Shown: positions 1 through 7,470, counted from the first letter of the stretch. The stretch: 17,678 nucleotides of DNA from Hymenopellis radicata (GCA_015501595.1 JADNRX010000936.1:1-17678); one strand, 5' to 3'. Notes: generated by a model not told the origin, from the letters alone. Numbers and translations are program-made.

Positions 1-158
1 AGGTCTACGATGCCGGGCGAGCAAGTATCGGTCTTTCTCGGACAGAAGGAGTTGCCCATCGACGATGTTCTCAAATACCTGAGGTTCAACTCTTCTCTCT
101 TGGATTCCACATCCACAAAAGGGCGCTGTCACCTGAGTCACGGGAATTCCTTTCCGAT
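1..158 (+). pseudogene. Left flank of the transposon; possible 5' remnant of an interrupted host gene
   Basis: Two forward frames are open across the whole stretch. The frame starting at base 1 contains an ATG at 10 and a globular-looking segment (MPGEQVSVFLGQKELP, then IDDVLKYLRF). If the transposon and one copy of the 9-bp duplication are removed, this frame continues into sequence after 6597 (AFLPSEDLVRSFHM). I do not recognise the family. That it is coding is inferred only from the open frames and composition; it may be ordinary intergenic DNA. Confidence 0.3.
150..158. repeat. Target-site duplication, left copy
   Basis: CTTTCCGAT directly abuts the outer end of the left terminal inverted repeat. 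The identical 9 bases abut the outer end of the right terminal repeat in the same orientation (6589-6597). A perfect 9-bp direct repeat exactly at both repeat boundaries is the expected footprint of a cut-and-paste transposase making a 9-bp staggered cut. Confidence 0.8.
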
Positions 159-401
159 TAGACTCGAACCAGTCCCATTCAATATGTAACTTGATCAAGT
201 TACATATTGAATGGGACTGGAACAACTCGGGCCTATTTTGGCAGGTCGAATTTTTCCCACGGGGTTTCCTTGGACTTCGACGTTCACGACCTAACACCCA
301 CTAACCTCATCTCTCAGAATGTCGATATTATGTGCTCAGTCGATTCTTTGGCGAAAAATAGGAGCCTGTATGTTTTTTAATTTCGATTATTTCAATTGTA
401 G
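159..401 (+). repeat. Left terminal inverted repeat
   Basis: It aligns with the complement of 6341-6588. The first 14 bases are identical. A palindromic section of diverged sequence follows, then an 88-bp block (212-299 versus 6443-6530) with 82 identical bases. A less conserved AT-rich part ends around GAGCCTGTATGTTTTT. The repeat ends about 50 bp before the ATG of the helicase ORF, so it probably also acts as that gene's promoter region. Confidence 0.8.
169..220. repeat. Perfect 52-bp palindrome in the left TIR
   Basis: Bases 169-194 and 195-220 are exact reverse complements with no spacer; the centre is TTGA|TCAA. The arms begin CCAGTCCCATTC. The right TIR carries a palindrome at the equivalent position (6522-6578) with partly different sequence. 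This suggests that a hairpin-forming structure, more than one exact sequence, is kept near the ends. Confidence 0.9.
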
Positions 402-452
402 CTCCTATAATGCTTGATATATTCGCGGCTGTTACCCTCCTATGAATCAACG

Positions 453-785
453 ATGCCTTTTTCCCCCGTTCACGAGCTCGACGACTTAAGGCTGCAGGAA
501 ACCTCTGATAGGATCTGCTCGCTCTTTCAGATCCCATCGCTTCGTCCGCATCAGCTCAAAACGGGACGTAACACACTACTGGGACATGATATTGTCTTGG
601 ACTCACCAACGGGTTCGGGCAAGACCTACGCGGCCTACTATCCACTCTTCTACTTCTGGAATGTAGGAGACACTGAACCAACTCACCAGAAGATAATTCT
701 CTTCCTCGGGCCTCTCGTTGGTTTGATGAAGGCTCAAGTACGTGATTTGTCGGTAGTACATCTGGAAAGGCCTATATGCGTTTAG
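453..785 (+). pseudogene. Truncated RecQ-type DNA helicase, N-terminal part only
   Basis: An ATG at 453 opens 110 codons to a TAG at 783-785. It carries the start of a RecQ-like superfamily 2 helicase: a motif 0-like segment (SLRPHQLKTG, residues about 29-38), Walker A/motif I (DSPTGSGKT, about 49-57) and motif Ia (LGPLVGLMKAQV, about 84-95). The DEAH motif II and all later helicase motifs are absent; an ordinary RecQ core needs about 350 residues or more. After 785 the sequence becomes repetitive and no helicase motif returns. RecQ enzymes unwind DNA 3' to 5' using ATP; this fragment could not. It lies 51 bp inside the left TIR and faces inward, so it looks like element-borne coding sequence cut short by an internal deletion. 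Starts upstream of 453 are non-ATG. Confidence 0.7.
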
Positions 786-836
786 ACGACTTAGGATAAC
801 TTAAAGTGCTTAAAGGCTGCGAAAGCCAAAAGGCTA

Positions 837-1148
837 CAAAGTTACTTTCGGAGAAGGTTATCAGAGACATATACTCTAAGTCACTCCCAGACATCCTAAG
901 TCACTCCCAAAGCCATCAAACAGCTCTCTGAAGTTACTATAAAGCATGTGTCTCAGAGAACCTTCTCCAAAGATGACTTTGGTATATCTTCCAGTTACTC
1001 AAAAGGCACTCTCTAAACTATCGTAAAGCGCACTGAAGTCAGCATAAGGCATGTGTCTCAGAGAACCTTCTCCAAAGATAACTTTGGTGTATCTTCCAGT
1101 TACTCAAAAAGCACTCCCTAAGCTATCGTAAAGCACTCTGAAGTCAGC
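837..1148. repeat. 105-bp tandem repeat (two copies) with an inverted partial copy
   Basis: Two direct copies with a period of 105 bp begin at 944 and 1049. Each contains GCATGTGTCTCAGAGAACC, then CTTCTCCAAAGAT and a CTTCCAGTTACTCAAAA segment. An inverted partial copy of about 35 bp lies at 837-871 (GGAGAAGGTT core), so the block could fold back on itself. Bases 1149-1360 are AT-rich filler with no gene I can see. Confidence 0.75.
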
Positions 1149-1429
1149 CCAAAGTTGATCTCTCTGGTGACCTTATCCTGAGTGTACTATATAGCACTTC
1201 TAAGCTCATCTACATACATCTAAAAAGACAGCAAAAGATACTTCAAAGGCTCTACTAAAGTCAGTATCAACCTGGCTACCAACTCAAACCAAAGAGAATT
1301 AAGCCGGAGAATTCAAATTTATTGAAATATAAAGAAAAGAATACAATTTAATTCATCACTATGATAAATATATCATGTACAGTAATATATCTAAAATGCT
1401 CATCCACATTGCGGAGGGCTCATCCAGGT

Positions 1430-1735
1430 CGGTATTGTAGTCCGTATCCATGTTGGAATTGCAGTCCATGTCATCAGTCATTGTCGTTCTTCACCCACAT
1501 CAGCATCGTAGTCCTCGAACACGTTGGACTCGTAGTCCTTGTCCACGTCGGTCCTCGAACACGTCGGCATCATAGTCCTCGCAGTCACGTTAAAGTCCTC
1601 GTCCACATCAAAGTTCTCAGCCACGTCCGCGTCGTAGTCCTTCACGGCATTGTAGTCCTCATCCACTAGGCATCGGAGTCCTCGTCAATGTTGGTATTGT
1701 AGTCCTCGTCCATGTTGACTGGTAGTCAACGTCCA
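1430..1735 (-). repeat. Degenerate roughly 24-bp minisatellite, acidic when read on the minus strand
   Basis: Variants of GTAGTCCTCGTCCACGTC recur at intervals near 24 bp. Read on the minus strand they give an eight-residue acidic pattern close to DYDADVDE. Minus-strand frames are open at 1478-1666 and 1659-2126. I cannot find a convincing full gene; this may be a repeat-containing coding fragment or simply a purine/pyrimidine-biased satellite. Confidence 0.55.
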
Positions 1736-1740
1736 CGTCA

Positions 1741-1985
1741 GCGTCGTAGTCCTCGTTGATGTCCTCGACAGTGTCCTTCGTTCGACGGTATCCTTCGCTC
1801 GACGGTATCCTCGATGGTATCCTTCGCTCGATGGTATCCTTCGCTCGATGGTATCCTCGATGGTATCCTTCGCTCGACGGTATCCTCGACGGTGTCCTGC
1901 GCTCGACGGTATCCTCGACGGTTCCTCGCTGTCCTCGATGGTATCCTCGTTCGTGTCCTCGACGGTGTCCTCGCTCGTGTCCCAA
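1741..1985. repeat. Compound minisatellite of 12- and 17-bp units
   Basis: Units CGAYGGTATCCT (12 bp) and the same followed by TCGCT (17 bp) follow each other roughly alternately from about 1790 to 1980, with a few diverged units at both ends. Because 12 + 17 = 29 is not a multiple of three, no single frame encodes a uniform peptide repeat. That argues against selection for a protein here despite several open frames on both strands. Confidence 0.75.
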
Positions 1986-2153
1986 AGTTCTCGTGAAGTC
2001 GGCATGCTCATCCTCGTATCCTCGTCCACAACAATGGTCATTGGTGCGCTGAATGCTGGTCCTGTGTTCCTCGTCCTTGCTTGGGGCTGGTTCATTGTGG
2101 TCGTCCTTGAGCTTCGCTGTCGTCATGTGTGGTGGTGGAACTGAGGCGCGTCG

Positions 2154-2735
2154 TCATGGTAAAGCAGCCTGCAAAGAAAGGAAAAATGAGCAAGTCCAAA
2201 TAAGATAAACCAAACTACGCACTCCGCAGGGTATTAACGACGACATTGCAGTCGCGACCTCGTCCACAATCCAAAATCCGTCGACGTCGACATGCGCAGA
2301 GCAGCATCGAGGGGCGACGTGCGCATAGCAGCATCGAGTTAGTGACACCATGCACATAGCAGTGGTGCACGTCCACGGCAAGGCAAGTTGAGATTTGGTC
2401 GTTGTCGAGGTGGTAAGAGAACAAGTGGTGCCATCGGGACCCTGCATCCCGATCCGGATTTTAAACGAACCGGCACGTGAGGCATACGTGGCCTCAAGTG
2501 CCGGCGGCAAGTCGACTTGCGGGAAATTTCTTGGGGAAAGTGGATCAGCGTGAAAATTGGGAACTTGGGAGAATAATGCGAATGACGGCCACAACGACAT
2601 GTGGCCGGTGTTCATGTACGCGTTCGAAAAAATAAATAAAAATACATAAGAAATCGACACACCAAACAACGCTGCGTTGCCAGCAGACGACGCAACGTCT
2701 CCAATCCAACCCAAGCCCGTGCTTGAAGCCTGCAC
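2154..2735 (-). CDS. Unassigned minus-strand ORF inside the element
   Basis: This 193-codon ATG ORF overlaps another minus-strand frame of 182 codons (2545-3093), so at most one can be real. I recognise neither. The 193-aa frame has hydrophobic stretches near residues 24-38 and close to its C-terminus; the 182-aa frame is unusually rich in Cys and Trp. Part of the ORF is built on a 27-bp repeat (2290-2365), and there is no conserved motif. Neither frame shows intron signals or a supported neighbour. It is listed because it is the longest open frame between 2.1 and 3.1 kb; most likely it is non-coding element sequence. Confidence 0.15.
   Translation of the reverse strand: MQASSTGLGWIGDVASSAGNAALFGVSISYVFLFIFSNAYMNTGHMSLWPSFALFSQVPNFHADPLSPRNFPQVDLPPALEATYASRAGSFKIRIGMQGPDGTTCSLTTSTTTKSQLALPWTCTTAMCMVSLTRCCYAHVAPRCCSAHVDVDGFWIVDEVATAMSSLIPCGVRSLVYLIWTCSFFLSLQAALP
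2290..2365. repeat. 27-bp tandem repeat, two clear copies and a partial third
   Basis: ACATGCGCAGAGCAGCATCGAG at 2290 recurs 27 bp later at 2317 with two changes. A decayed third copy (ATGCACATAGCAGTGG) follows from about 2350. Confidence 0.6.
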
Positions 2736-2993
2736 ACCGGCAGGGCAGAGGTTTTATAGCAGTCCACCTTGTCCCAGCGCAACAGCGCTTCCGTGTTGAG
2801 CTGTCCGGGAGCCTCATCGGTGGGCTTAATGGCGCGCTGTTGGAAGCCGCGGAGACGAGTCCGGGGATCCAGCATAAGAGCATGAGAGAAAAAGAGGAGG
2901 ATAGGCCCCAGACAAAATTCCGTGGCTGGATGCTCGTCGTCGTTGACGTGACATAGTGGTAGGGAAGGAGCGACGACGAGCAATGGGCTTTGA

Positions 2994-3021
2994 TCACGAT
3001 CCGGTATTTGCCGGATCGTGA
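2994..3021. repeat. 11-bp GC-rich inverted repeat with a 6-base loop
   Basis: TCACGATCCGG (2994-3004) and CCGGATCGTGA (3011-3021) are perfect complements around the loop TATTTG. The function is unknown. It lies inside the element, and no terminator role is expected in a eukaryote. Confidence 0.6.
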
Positions 3022-3429
3022 ACGGAGCGACCTCAACGTCGCTCGGAACAGCCACGAAGGCTTCGGAGTAGACAGGTAAGCATCGGAATCCACTGCAGCA
3101 AAGTACTTACATAGATCCAGGCTAAATTTGAGGTCATATAACTGGTGTAGGACGTCGAAATTACCTTACATGGCAAGTATACCATCAGGTATATGCCGAG
3201 AACGCGCACTCCAGCGCGAGAAACGTCTCCGGCGGCTCTATCTTTGACTGGAACCGATGCTTCACAGTCTAATCCATCGATTCCGGTTCTGCTGAGGGTA
3301 GCCATCCCGTGTCATAAACCATACTTATCATGGAAGTCTGTTTTGCGTGCCCTGTTCTGGCCCATGGAAGTTGATAAGTCATTTCATTTCATTTTCTATG
3401 ATACTTTACAGATGGCTTACCCAACCATC

Positions 3430-4300
3430 AGGACTACTTCTCGTGAATTACCAGCACTCACGGACGCGCTGTTCGCCCACCATCGACGACCACATCCTCG
3501 CGATTTGGCGGCGGCGACACGGACCGTGAATCCGAACAGCGTTCGGATTCGATCTCTTTGCTTCTTACTACCACCAACGATACCGACGACCCTCAAGACG
3601 ACAAACCACGACCACGGCCCACAACAGTGTCCGCGACCGACTTTGAGTCGTCGCCACCATGATCACGGAGACCGACTTTGCGTCGTCTCCCTCTGACCCG
3701 ACCCGACCTATCACCAAGCCACTGAGCCGACTGTAGGATGCATGGCCGCATAAGCCCCAGACGACGGGCAGCATGACATTGAAATATGGAGTCGCAGAGG
3801 AAGTCCGCATCAAGAGTGCGTATCTGCGCTGCGCCGCTTGCTTGCTGGGCAGTGTGCAGGTACGTCTTTTTTTGTCCACAGTTATCGACGCTGACTGCAC
3901 GGCAGTCGCCTTGATTCGACAGTACATGCGGGCAACCGACTTTGAGTCATTGACCGTGGTCACGGACATCGACTCTCCCTCTCATCCCACCACATCACCG
4001 CCCTCACATCAAAAGCCCTACTCCAGTCCACGTCTTCCTCACCCCGGAAGCAAAATCTTTCCGCGCCCAAACAATACCAGCCCGATGGCCTCCTACCACT
4101 GCTCCTACTACACAAAGGACCTCGACGCGAGCGCGAACGAACAGTCACGACGCTGACTGACACCGAAGCGTTCGGCACCAGCACTCAACGCGCAAGTTGA
4201 CGTCGAGGGCAATGCTGTTTGGAATTCCCTAAACACCAACCGCTTGCTCTCACAACACGGCTACTTTCTGCTTGCGCCGGTACCTGGCCGGTACGTCTTG
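3430..4300 (+). pseudogene. Decayed plus-strand coding stretch, Ser/Thr/Asp-rich, family unknown
   Basis: Protein-like segments appear one after another in different forward frames. One is rich in Ser, Thr and Asp and ends in SATDFESSPP before a TGA at 3658. A second carries ITETDFASSPSDP. A third (3773-4156) includes RATDFESLTVVTDIDSP. The last, at about 4173-4290, contains NAVWNSLNTNRLLSQHGYF. The motif TDF[EA]S occurs three times (about 3636, 3671 and 3935), suggesting internal duplication. The frame changes could reflect lost introns, indels or both. I recognise no domain. Its orientation matches the glutaredoxin fragment just downstream, so both may come from one captured locus. That this was once coding is inferred from composition. 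Confidence 0.35.
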
Positions 4301-4581
4301 AACAATAATCATTATTTTCGTTGACGCATCAAACTTCCTGTAGTCCGTCCCCTCTCCTCTCGCCACAACCATCACCACCAATATCCTCGCTTTCTGGCCA
4401 GTTGACGTGTCGTCCCTCCGGGGACTGTTCGGCGCCGTCTGTGCGCTTCTCTCTGCCTCTGGACCGCACAGCAACTAAATCCGATACACTCAGGACAATC
4501 CGCAACGCCCACGGCTGTCGACGCCGACCATCCTGGAGGCGTTTCGCGCCTCCCAATCCACCGTTAAGCAAGACCGATAGA

Positions 4582-4961
4582 GCACCGGCTGCAGCTGTCG
4601 ACAACTTCGAGTCCCCCGAGGACCTGGACAAACCGTATGCGCGCGATCATGAACCAGAGCAAGGTCGTTCTGTTCATGAAGGGGAACCCCGCGACTCCGC
4701 GGTGTGGCTTCTCTAGGCGTATCACGGCGCTGCTTAATGAGCACAACGTCGAGTTCACGTTGCTTGATATCTTGGAGGATGAAACTGTTAGGCAGGGTTG
4801 GTTGTTTTCATTGATTTTTGATCGCCCAGCCTCACTGATTTCATGCAGGTTTAAAGACTCTGAATAACTGGCCGACGTTCCCGCAACTCATCATAAATGG
4901 CGAGTTCGTCGGCGGGCTTGACATCGTTCAGGACTACGGCGACGATGCGAGCTCCGACTAG
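4582..4961 (+). pseudogene. Monothiol (CGFS) glutaredoxin domain, Grx3/Grx4 type, frameshifted fragment
   Basis: The fragment reads as the glutaredoxin half of a Grx3/Grx4-type protein, which binds a bridging [2Fe-2S] cluster with glutathione and takes part in iron sensing and Fe-S trafficking. A linker (ESPEDLDK) leads into MNQSKVVLFMKGNP, then the active-site [23 protein letters not shown] and GGLDIVQ. A 52-nt GT-AG intron (4797-4848) is precisely placed within VRQ|GLKTL. Upstream of 4637 the linker is in another frame: CC at 4633-4634 where a single C would join DK to RMRAIMNQ. The N-terminal thioredoxin domain usual for this family is not visible, and the C-terminus stops soon after GGLDIVQ (TAG 4959-4961). 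Retention of the intron means a DNA-level copy, not retroposition. It sits within the transposon. Confidence 0.75.
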
Positions 4962-5736
4962 CATCACGAATCTCCTGTTTGGCCTCGATTTCAACGCTCC
5001 TTCAGATTTTGGCCACAGTGGGCTCTCAGCAGCCGCCCCAGCCTCCACCGTATGCTCCCCCCGACGCATCTGGTTCAACGTCGTCTGTTAATTCGTTGCA
5101 CAGCTCCCGCCAGCGCACGAACAGGAATCAAAGTGGCAACGGCAGTGTTCATTCTCGGACTGCTTCGCCAGCGAAGCATCAACCTCATCACAGTCGTCCT
5201 TGTTGACTTCAACATCGACACCAGCGGCATCCAGTCAATCCCGCATCCCACCCAACCACTCATTGCTCGTCCTCGTCCAACTCGTCTGCGATGTTTAATC
5301 GTCAGCCGGCTCCTCGGCGTCCACTTCCTCGCCAGTCGCAACCCAGTCATCTGCCACGATCGACGTGTCCATCACCGCTATCTCAGGGTGATTTCTCCGC
5401 CGCCGAGAAACGCATGTCCCGTGATGATGGTGATTTAGCTGCTATCCTTGACACGCCGAGTGCCAGTATGATTTGGAGTGGCGGCGTCAAAGGCAGATTA
5501 TGACGCGCTTTGTTGTTCAACACCGCTCAGACTCTGAAGGAAGAGGAAGACGACGACGATCTGTCTCCGTAACAGTCCAAGAACCGAACACCCCGATACT
5601 TATCGATTCCGCTGTGCAAAAACTTGGAGGTGGTACTCGCAGTCCTGATTCTGGGGGAGACAACAGCTCTACCAGGGCACCTTCGACTGCCCAGACGAAG
5701 AAACGGGGCCGTGCTGCATCCCTCTTTGAAGAGTGA
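4962..5736 (+). pseudogene. Decayed plus-strand coding stretch, Pro/Gln/Ser-rich, family unknown
   Basis: Coding-like pieces switch frame several times. They include LLFGLDFNAPSDFGHSG (about 4967-5020), a Pro/Gln/Ser-rich run with PPQPPPYAPPDASGS (4979-5206), then GDFSAAEKRMSRDDGDLAAI and LDTPSASMIWSGG (5291-5503), an acidic LKEEEDDDDLSP (about 5536-5570) and a final KKRGRAASLFEE ending at a TGA at 5734-5736. I do not know the family. The repeated frame changes mean it cannot be expressed as one protein as it stands. It follows the glutaredoxin fragment on the same strand. Confidence 0.35.
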
Positions 5737-5739
5737 TGT

Positions 5740-6055
5740 GATGACGGGGACATGCTCCAGTGCCAGGCATAGCTTTACTATCAGTATCCTACTACAAAAT
5801 TAGGTACTGTAATGTAGATTCAAGGGGTACATCTTCTGTCTTTGAAGTAAGCATTATTTAGTAAATGTGAAGATGCTCAAGTGTACTCGGATGCTGAGGC
5901 CCTCGGGCCGGAAGTCTACTTAATGCAACTTGAGTTGGGTATACCGGAATATATTGGATTAAGATGTCTTATAGTTGATGTAGTGGAAGCTGCAGTCTTA
6001 AAGGGCTTTCGGAGGCATTAAGTTAACCTAAGTATTCTAGCTAAAGACACTAAAC
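5740..6055. other. AT-rich subterminal spacer with repeated CTTAA motifs
   Basis: I see no gene here. From about 5990 to 6130 the motif CTTAA/TTAAG recurs at least six times, often as GCCTTAAGTTGC, running into the start of the minus-strand ORF. Similar CTTAAAG and CTTAAGG motifs occur near the other end (about 484-495 and 797-815). Short repeated subterminal motifs are common transposase-binding sites in class II elements; that role here is inference. Confidence 0.35.
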
Positions 6056-6301
6056 TTAAGTTGCTTTTAGAGCCTTAAGTTGCTTTTTCAGCCTTAAGTT
6101 TGATGTTACTGAGACATCAGACTTAGGATGCTTAAACGCAATATGGCCTTTCCTGATGTACACGCGATTTCTGCTGCGCGGTATGGGAATAGTAGACGTT
6201 CTAGGGCGAACATTTCGCGAGGATGACGGTGCTGGGCGAGTGGGGCTGCTTGCCTCGAACTCAGAGTCCGAGGATTCGTCTCGCGCCCGCTTAAAGACCA
6301 T
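6056..6301 (-). CDS. 81-aa basic protein next to the right TIR, function unknown
   Basis: An ATG (complement of 6299-6301) opens 81 codons. The N-terminal third is acidic/Ser-rich (RARDESSDSEFEASSP); the rest is strongly basic (RNVRPRTSTIPIPRSRNRVY, RLKKQLKALKAT). The C-terminus is encoded by the repeated AACTTAAGGCT motif. The start lies 40 bp inside the right TIR and faces inward, mirroring the helicase ORF at the left end, so the TIR probably supplies its promoter. It could be the 5' remnant of a longer element gene or a small DNA-binding protein. I recognise no domain. Confidence 0.4.
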   Translation of the reverse strand: MVFKRARDESSDSEFEASSPTRPAPSSSRNVRPRTSTIPIPRSRNRVYIRKGHIAFKHPKSDVSVTSNLRLKKQLKALKAT

Positions 6302-6340
6302 GATGACAGGGGGAAAGGAGTAATTTATGATTTATTAGTG

Positions 6341-6588
6341 CTAGAGTTCGAATTTTTTAGAAATAAAAACATACAGGCTCTTGTATTTTCCATACCTAAA
6401 AATGTATAACAAAAGAACGGAATTCTGAGAGACGAAGTTATAGGGTGTGAGGTCGTGAACGTCGAAGTCCAAGGAAACCTCGTGGGAAAATTCCGACCTG
6501 CCAAAACAGGCCCCAGTTGTTCCAGTCCCAATCGGTATGTGCTTGATCGACTATCATCAAGCTTTCCGATTGTGCTGGTTCGAGTCTA
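6341..6588 (-). repeat. Right terminal inverted repeat
   Basis: This is the complement of the left TIR. The outermost 14 bases are identical, and 6443-6530 matches 212-299 at 82 of 88 positions. It includes a palindromic section at 6522-6578 and the conserved CAGGCTC/GAGCCTG motif near 6374-6380. Confidence 0.8.
6522..6578. repeat. Imperfect palindrome in the right TIR
   Basis: The arms are 6522-6547 and 6556-6578. Each runs from CCAG/CTGG at the outside, through an AATCGG/CCGATT core, to GCTTGAT/ATCAAGC around an 8-base loop. It occupies the same position as the perfect 52-bp palindrome of the left TIR. Confidence 0.75.
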
Positions 6589-6597
6589 CTTTCCGAT
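6589..6597. repeat. Target-site duplication, right copy
   Basis: CTTTCCGAT is identical to 150-158 and lies immediately outside the right TIR. Confidence 0.8.
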
Positions 6598-7198
6598 CGC
6601 ATTTCTGCCGTCGGAAGATCTCGTCCGCTCCTTTCATATGCAGTACCCCATTCCAGCACCACAATGCTTATGGCATCGAAGAGACCACTGGACCCACTCC
6701 TCTTTCTGGCGGCGAAGCCAGGGTAGTGCGAGTCCTCTGCTGCCAGATACTAGTTCTAACCTCAGATCCTCCTTTTGTTAACCCTTTTGCTTTCATGTCT
6801 ACAGACAGTGTCGGTGATTGCTCTTTTGGAACACAGTGGACTTGTGAGCGCACAGTCTGAGTTTACTTTCGAAAAGACTGATGCACTTTTTGTCCTTCCC
6901 TCTTCCTCTCCTTCGATCTCAAGCGTTTCATGTCATTGTATATGGCGCATGTACGTTTCATCAGTCAAATGAACTCTCGCTCGGATAGCACAAGCTGCAC
7001 TTTCATACCGAAAATGCGCATGTTTCTGAATCACCAGTTCAGATGGGATTGTCTACACAAACCATAGATTGTGAGCCTTTCACTGTCCACCCTTCACCGC
7101 GTTCATCTCATAATATCCAGTGTCATTCAAACAATGGGACAGAGATCTACGCCAAGTTCTCCCCAACTCGACCCGTATACGTTGGAATTACGCCCTAG
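6598..7198 (+). pseudogene. Right flank of the transposon; possible 3' part of the interrupted host gene
   Basis: Protein-like segments follow on the plus strand: AFLPSEDLVRSFHMQYPIPA (from about 6599), NAYGIEETTGPTPLSGGEAR (about 6664-6723), then, after a plausible intron ending TTTCATGTCTACAG, QTVSVIALLEHSGLVSAQ (about 6804-6858), and finally an open frame 6989-7198 ending in KFSPTRPVYVGITP and a TAG. The pieces lie in different frames and I could not build one clean gene model; introns and at least one indel would be needed. I do not recognise the family. Continuity with 1-158 after removing the element is suggestive but not proven. Confidence 0.35.
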
Positions 7199-7400
7199 CG
7201 GACATGATATGGTGACCACATTCTAGTTTCTGCTTTAATAGAGCAAAAACGGAACTCATGGAGCCTTCTATCCCGTAAATAAGAGCGAATATCGCTTTGG
7301 TCGCGGCCATCTCGCTGGGGGCGCGCCCTTCCTTCTCATGACAACCTACAACGATCCCCATCCTCACAGCCTCCCGCACTGTCTGATCTTCCACCGGCAA
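7188..7400 (-). CDS. 70-aa ORF of doubtful reality
   Basis: An ATG ORF (complement of 7398-7400) with a balanced composition (MPVEDQTVREAVRMGIVVG at the start, SMSSVFALLKQKLECGHH near the end). It would be divergent from the secreted-protein gene starting at 7529. I see no motif, intron or family. It is kept only as a candidate. Confidence 0.2.
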   Translation of the reverse strand: MPVEDQTVREAVRMGIVVGCHEKEGRAPSEMAATKAIFALIYGIEGSMSSVFALLKQKLECGHHIMSARA

Positions 7401-7464
7401 CTGTGGTCAAGGATTTCCCACACCGCCACACTTTGGTCTCCATGGAGCGTGGACTCGGAATCCA

Positions 7465-7470
7465 TATAAA
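7465..7470 (+). promoter_or_regulatory. TATA box of the secreted-protein gene
   Basis: TATAAA lies 59 bp before the ATG at 7529, a usual fungal spacing that supports choosing this start over the upstream in-frame ATGs at 7403 and 7442. Confidence 0.45.

Larger units (their letters stand above)
159..6588. mobile_element. 6.4-kb TIR DNA transposon, Mutator/Pack-MULE-like, non-autonomous
   Basis: The element is bounded by inverted repeats that both begin TAGACTCGAACCAG (159-172 and the complement of 6575-6588). It is flanked by a perfect 9-bp direct repeat. Long terminal repeats, a 9-bp duplication and cargo made of broken host-like coding sequence (glutaredoxin domain with intron at 4582-4961) are hallmarks of Mutator-like Pack-MULE elements. 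ORFs start just inside both ends and point inward: a truncated RecQ-like helicase at 453-785 (+) and an 81-aa basic protein at 6056-6301 (-). The interior also carries minisatellites. I see no MULE transposase, so it is probably mobilised in trans or dead. The superfamily is inferred from duplication length and TIR length; a KDZ-type or undescribed helicase-carrying family is possible. Confidence 0.75.

Noticed and set aside
159..220. Helitron end signal (hairpin near a terminus, with a helicase nearby)
   Set aside because: Helitrons lack terminal inverted repeats and target duplications and end in CTRR. Here both ends are inverted copies with a 9-bp duplication, and the helicase is RecQ-like rather than Rep/Pif1-like.
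837..1148. CRISPR-like array
   Set aside because: There are only two 105-bp copies plus an inverted one, with no uniform short repeats and spacers, in a eukaryotic genome.
1756..2144. Several overlapping plus- and minus-strand ORFs in the minisatellite
   Set aside because: They arise because the repeat units lack stop codons in many frames. The 12/17-bp unit mix gives no consistent peptide.
4321..4581. Thioredoxin domain expected upstream of the glutaredoxin domain
   Set aside because: I searched all forward frames by eye for a WAxWxxPC-type site and found none, so only the glutaredoxin domain is annotated.
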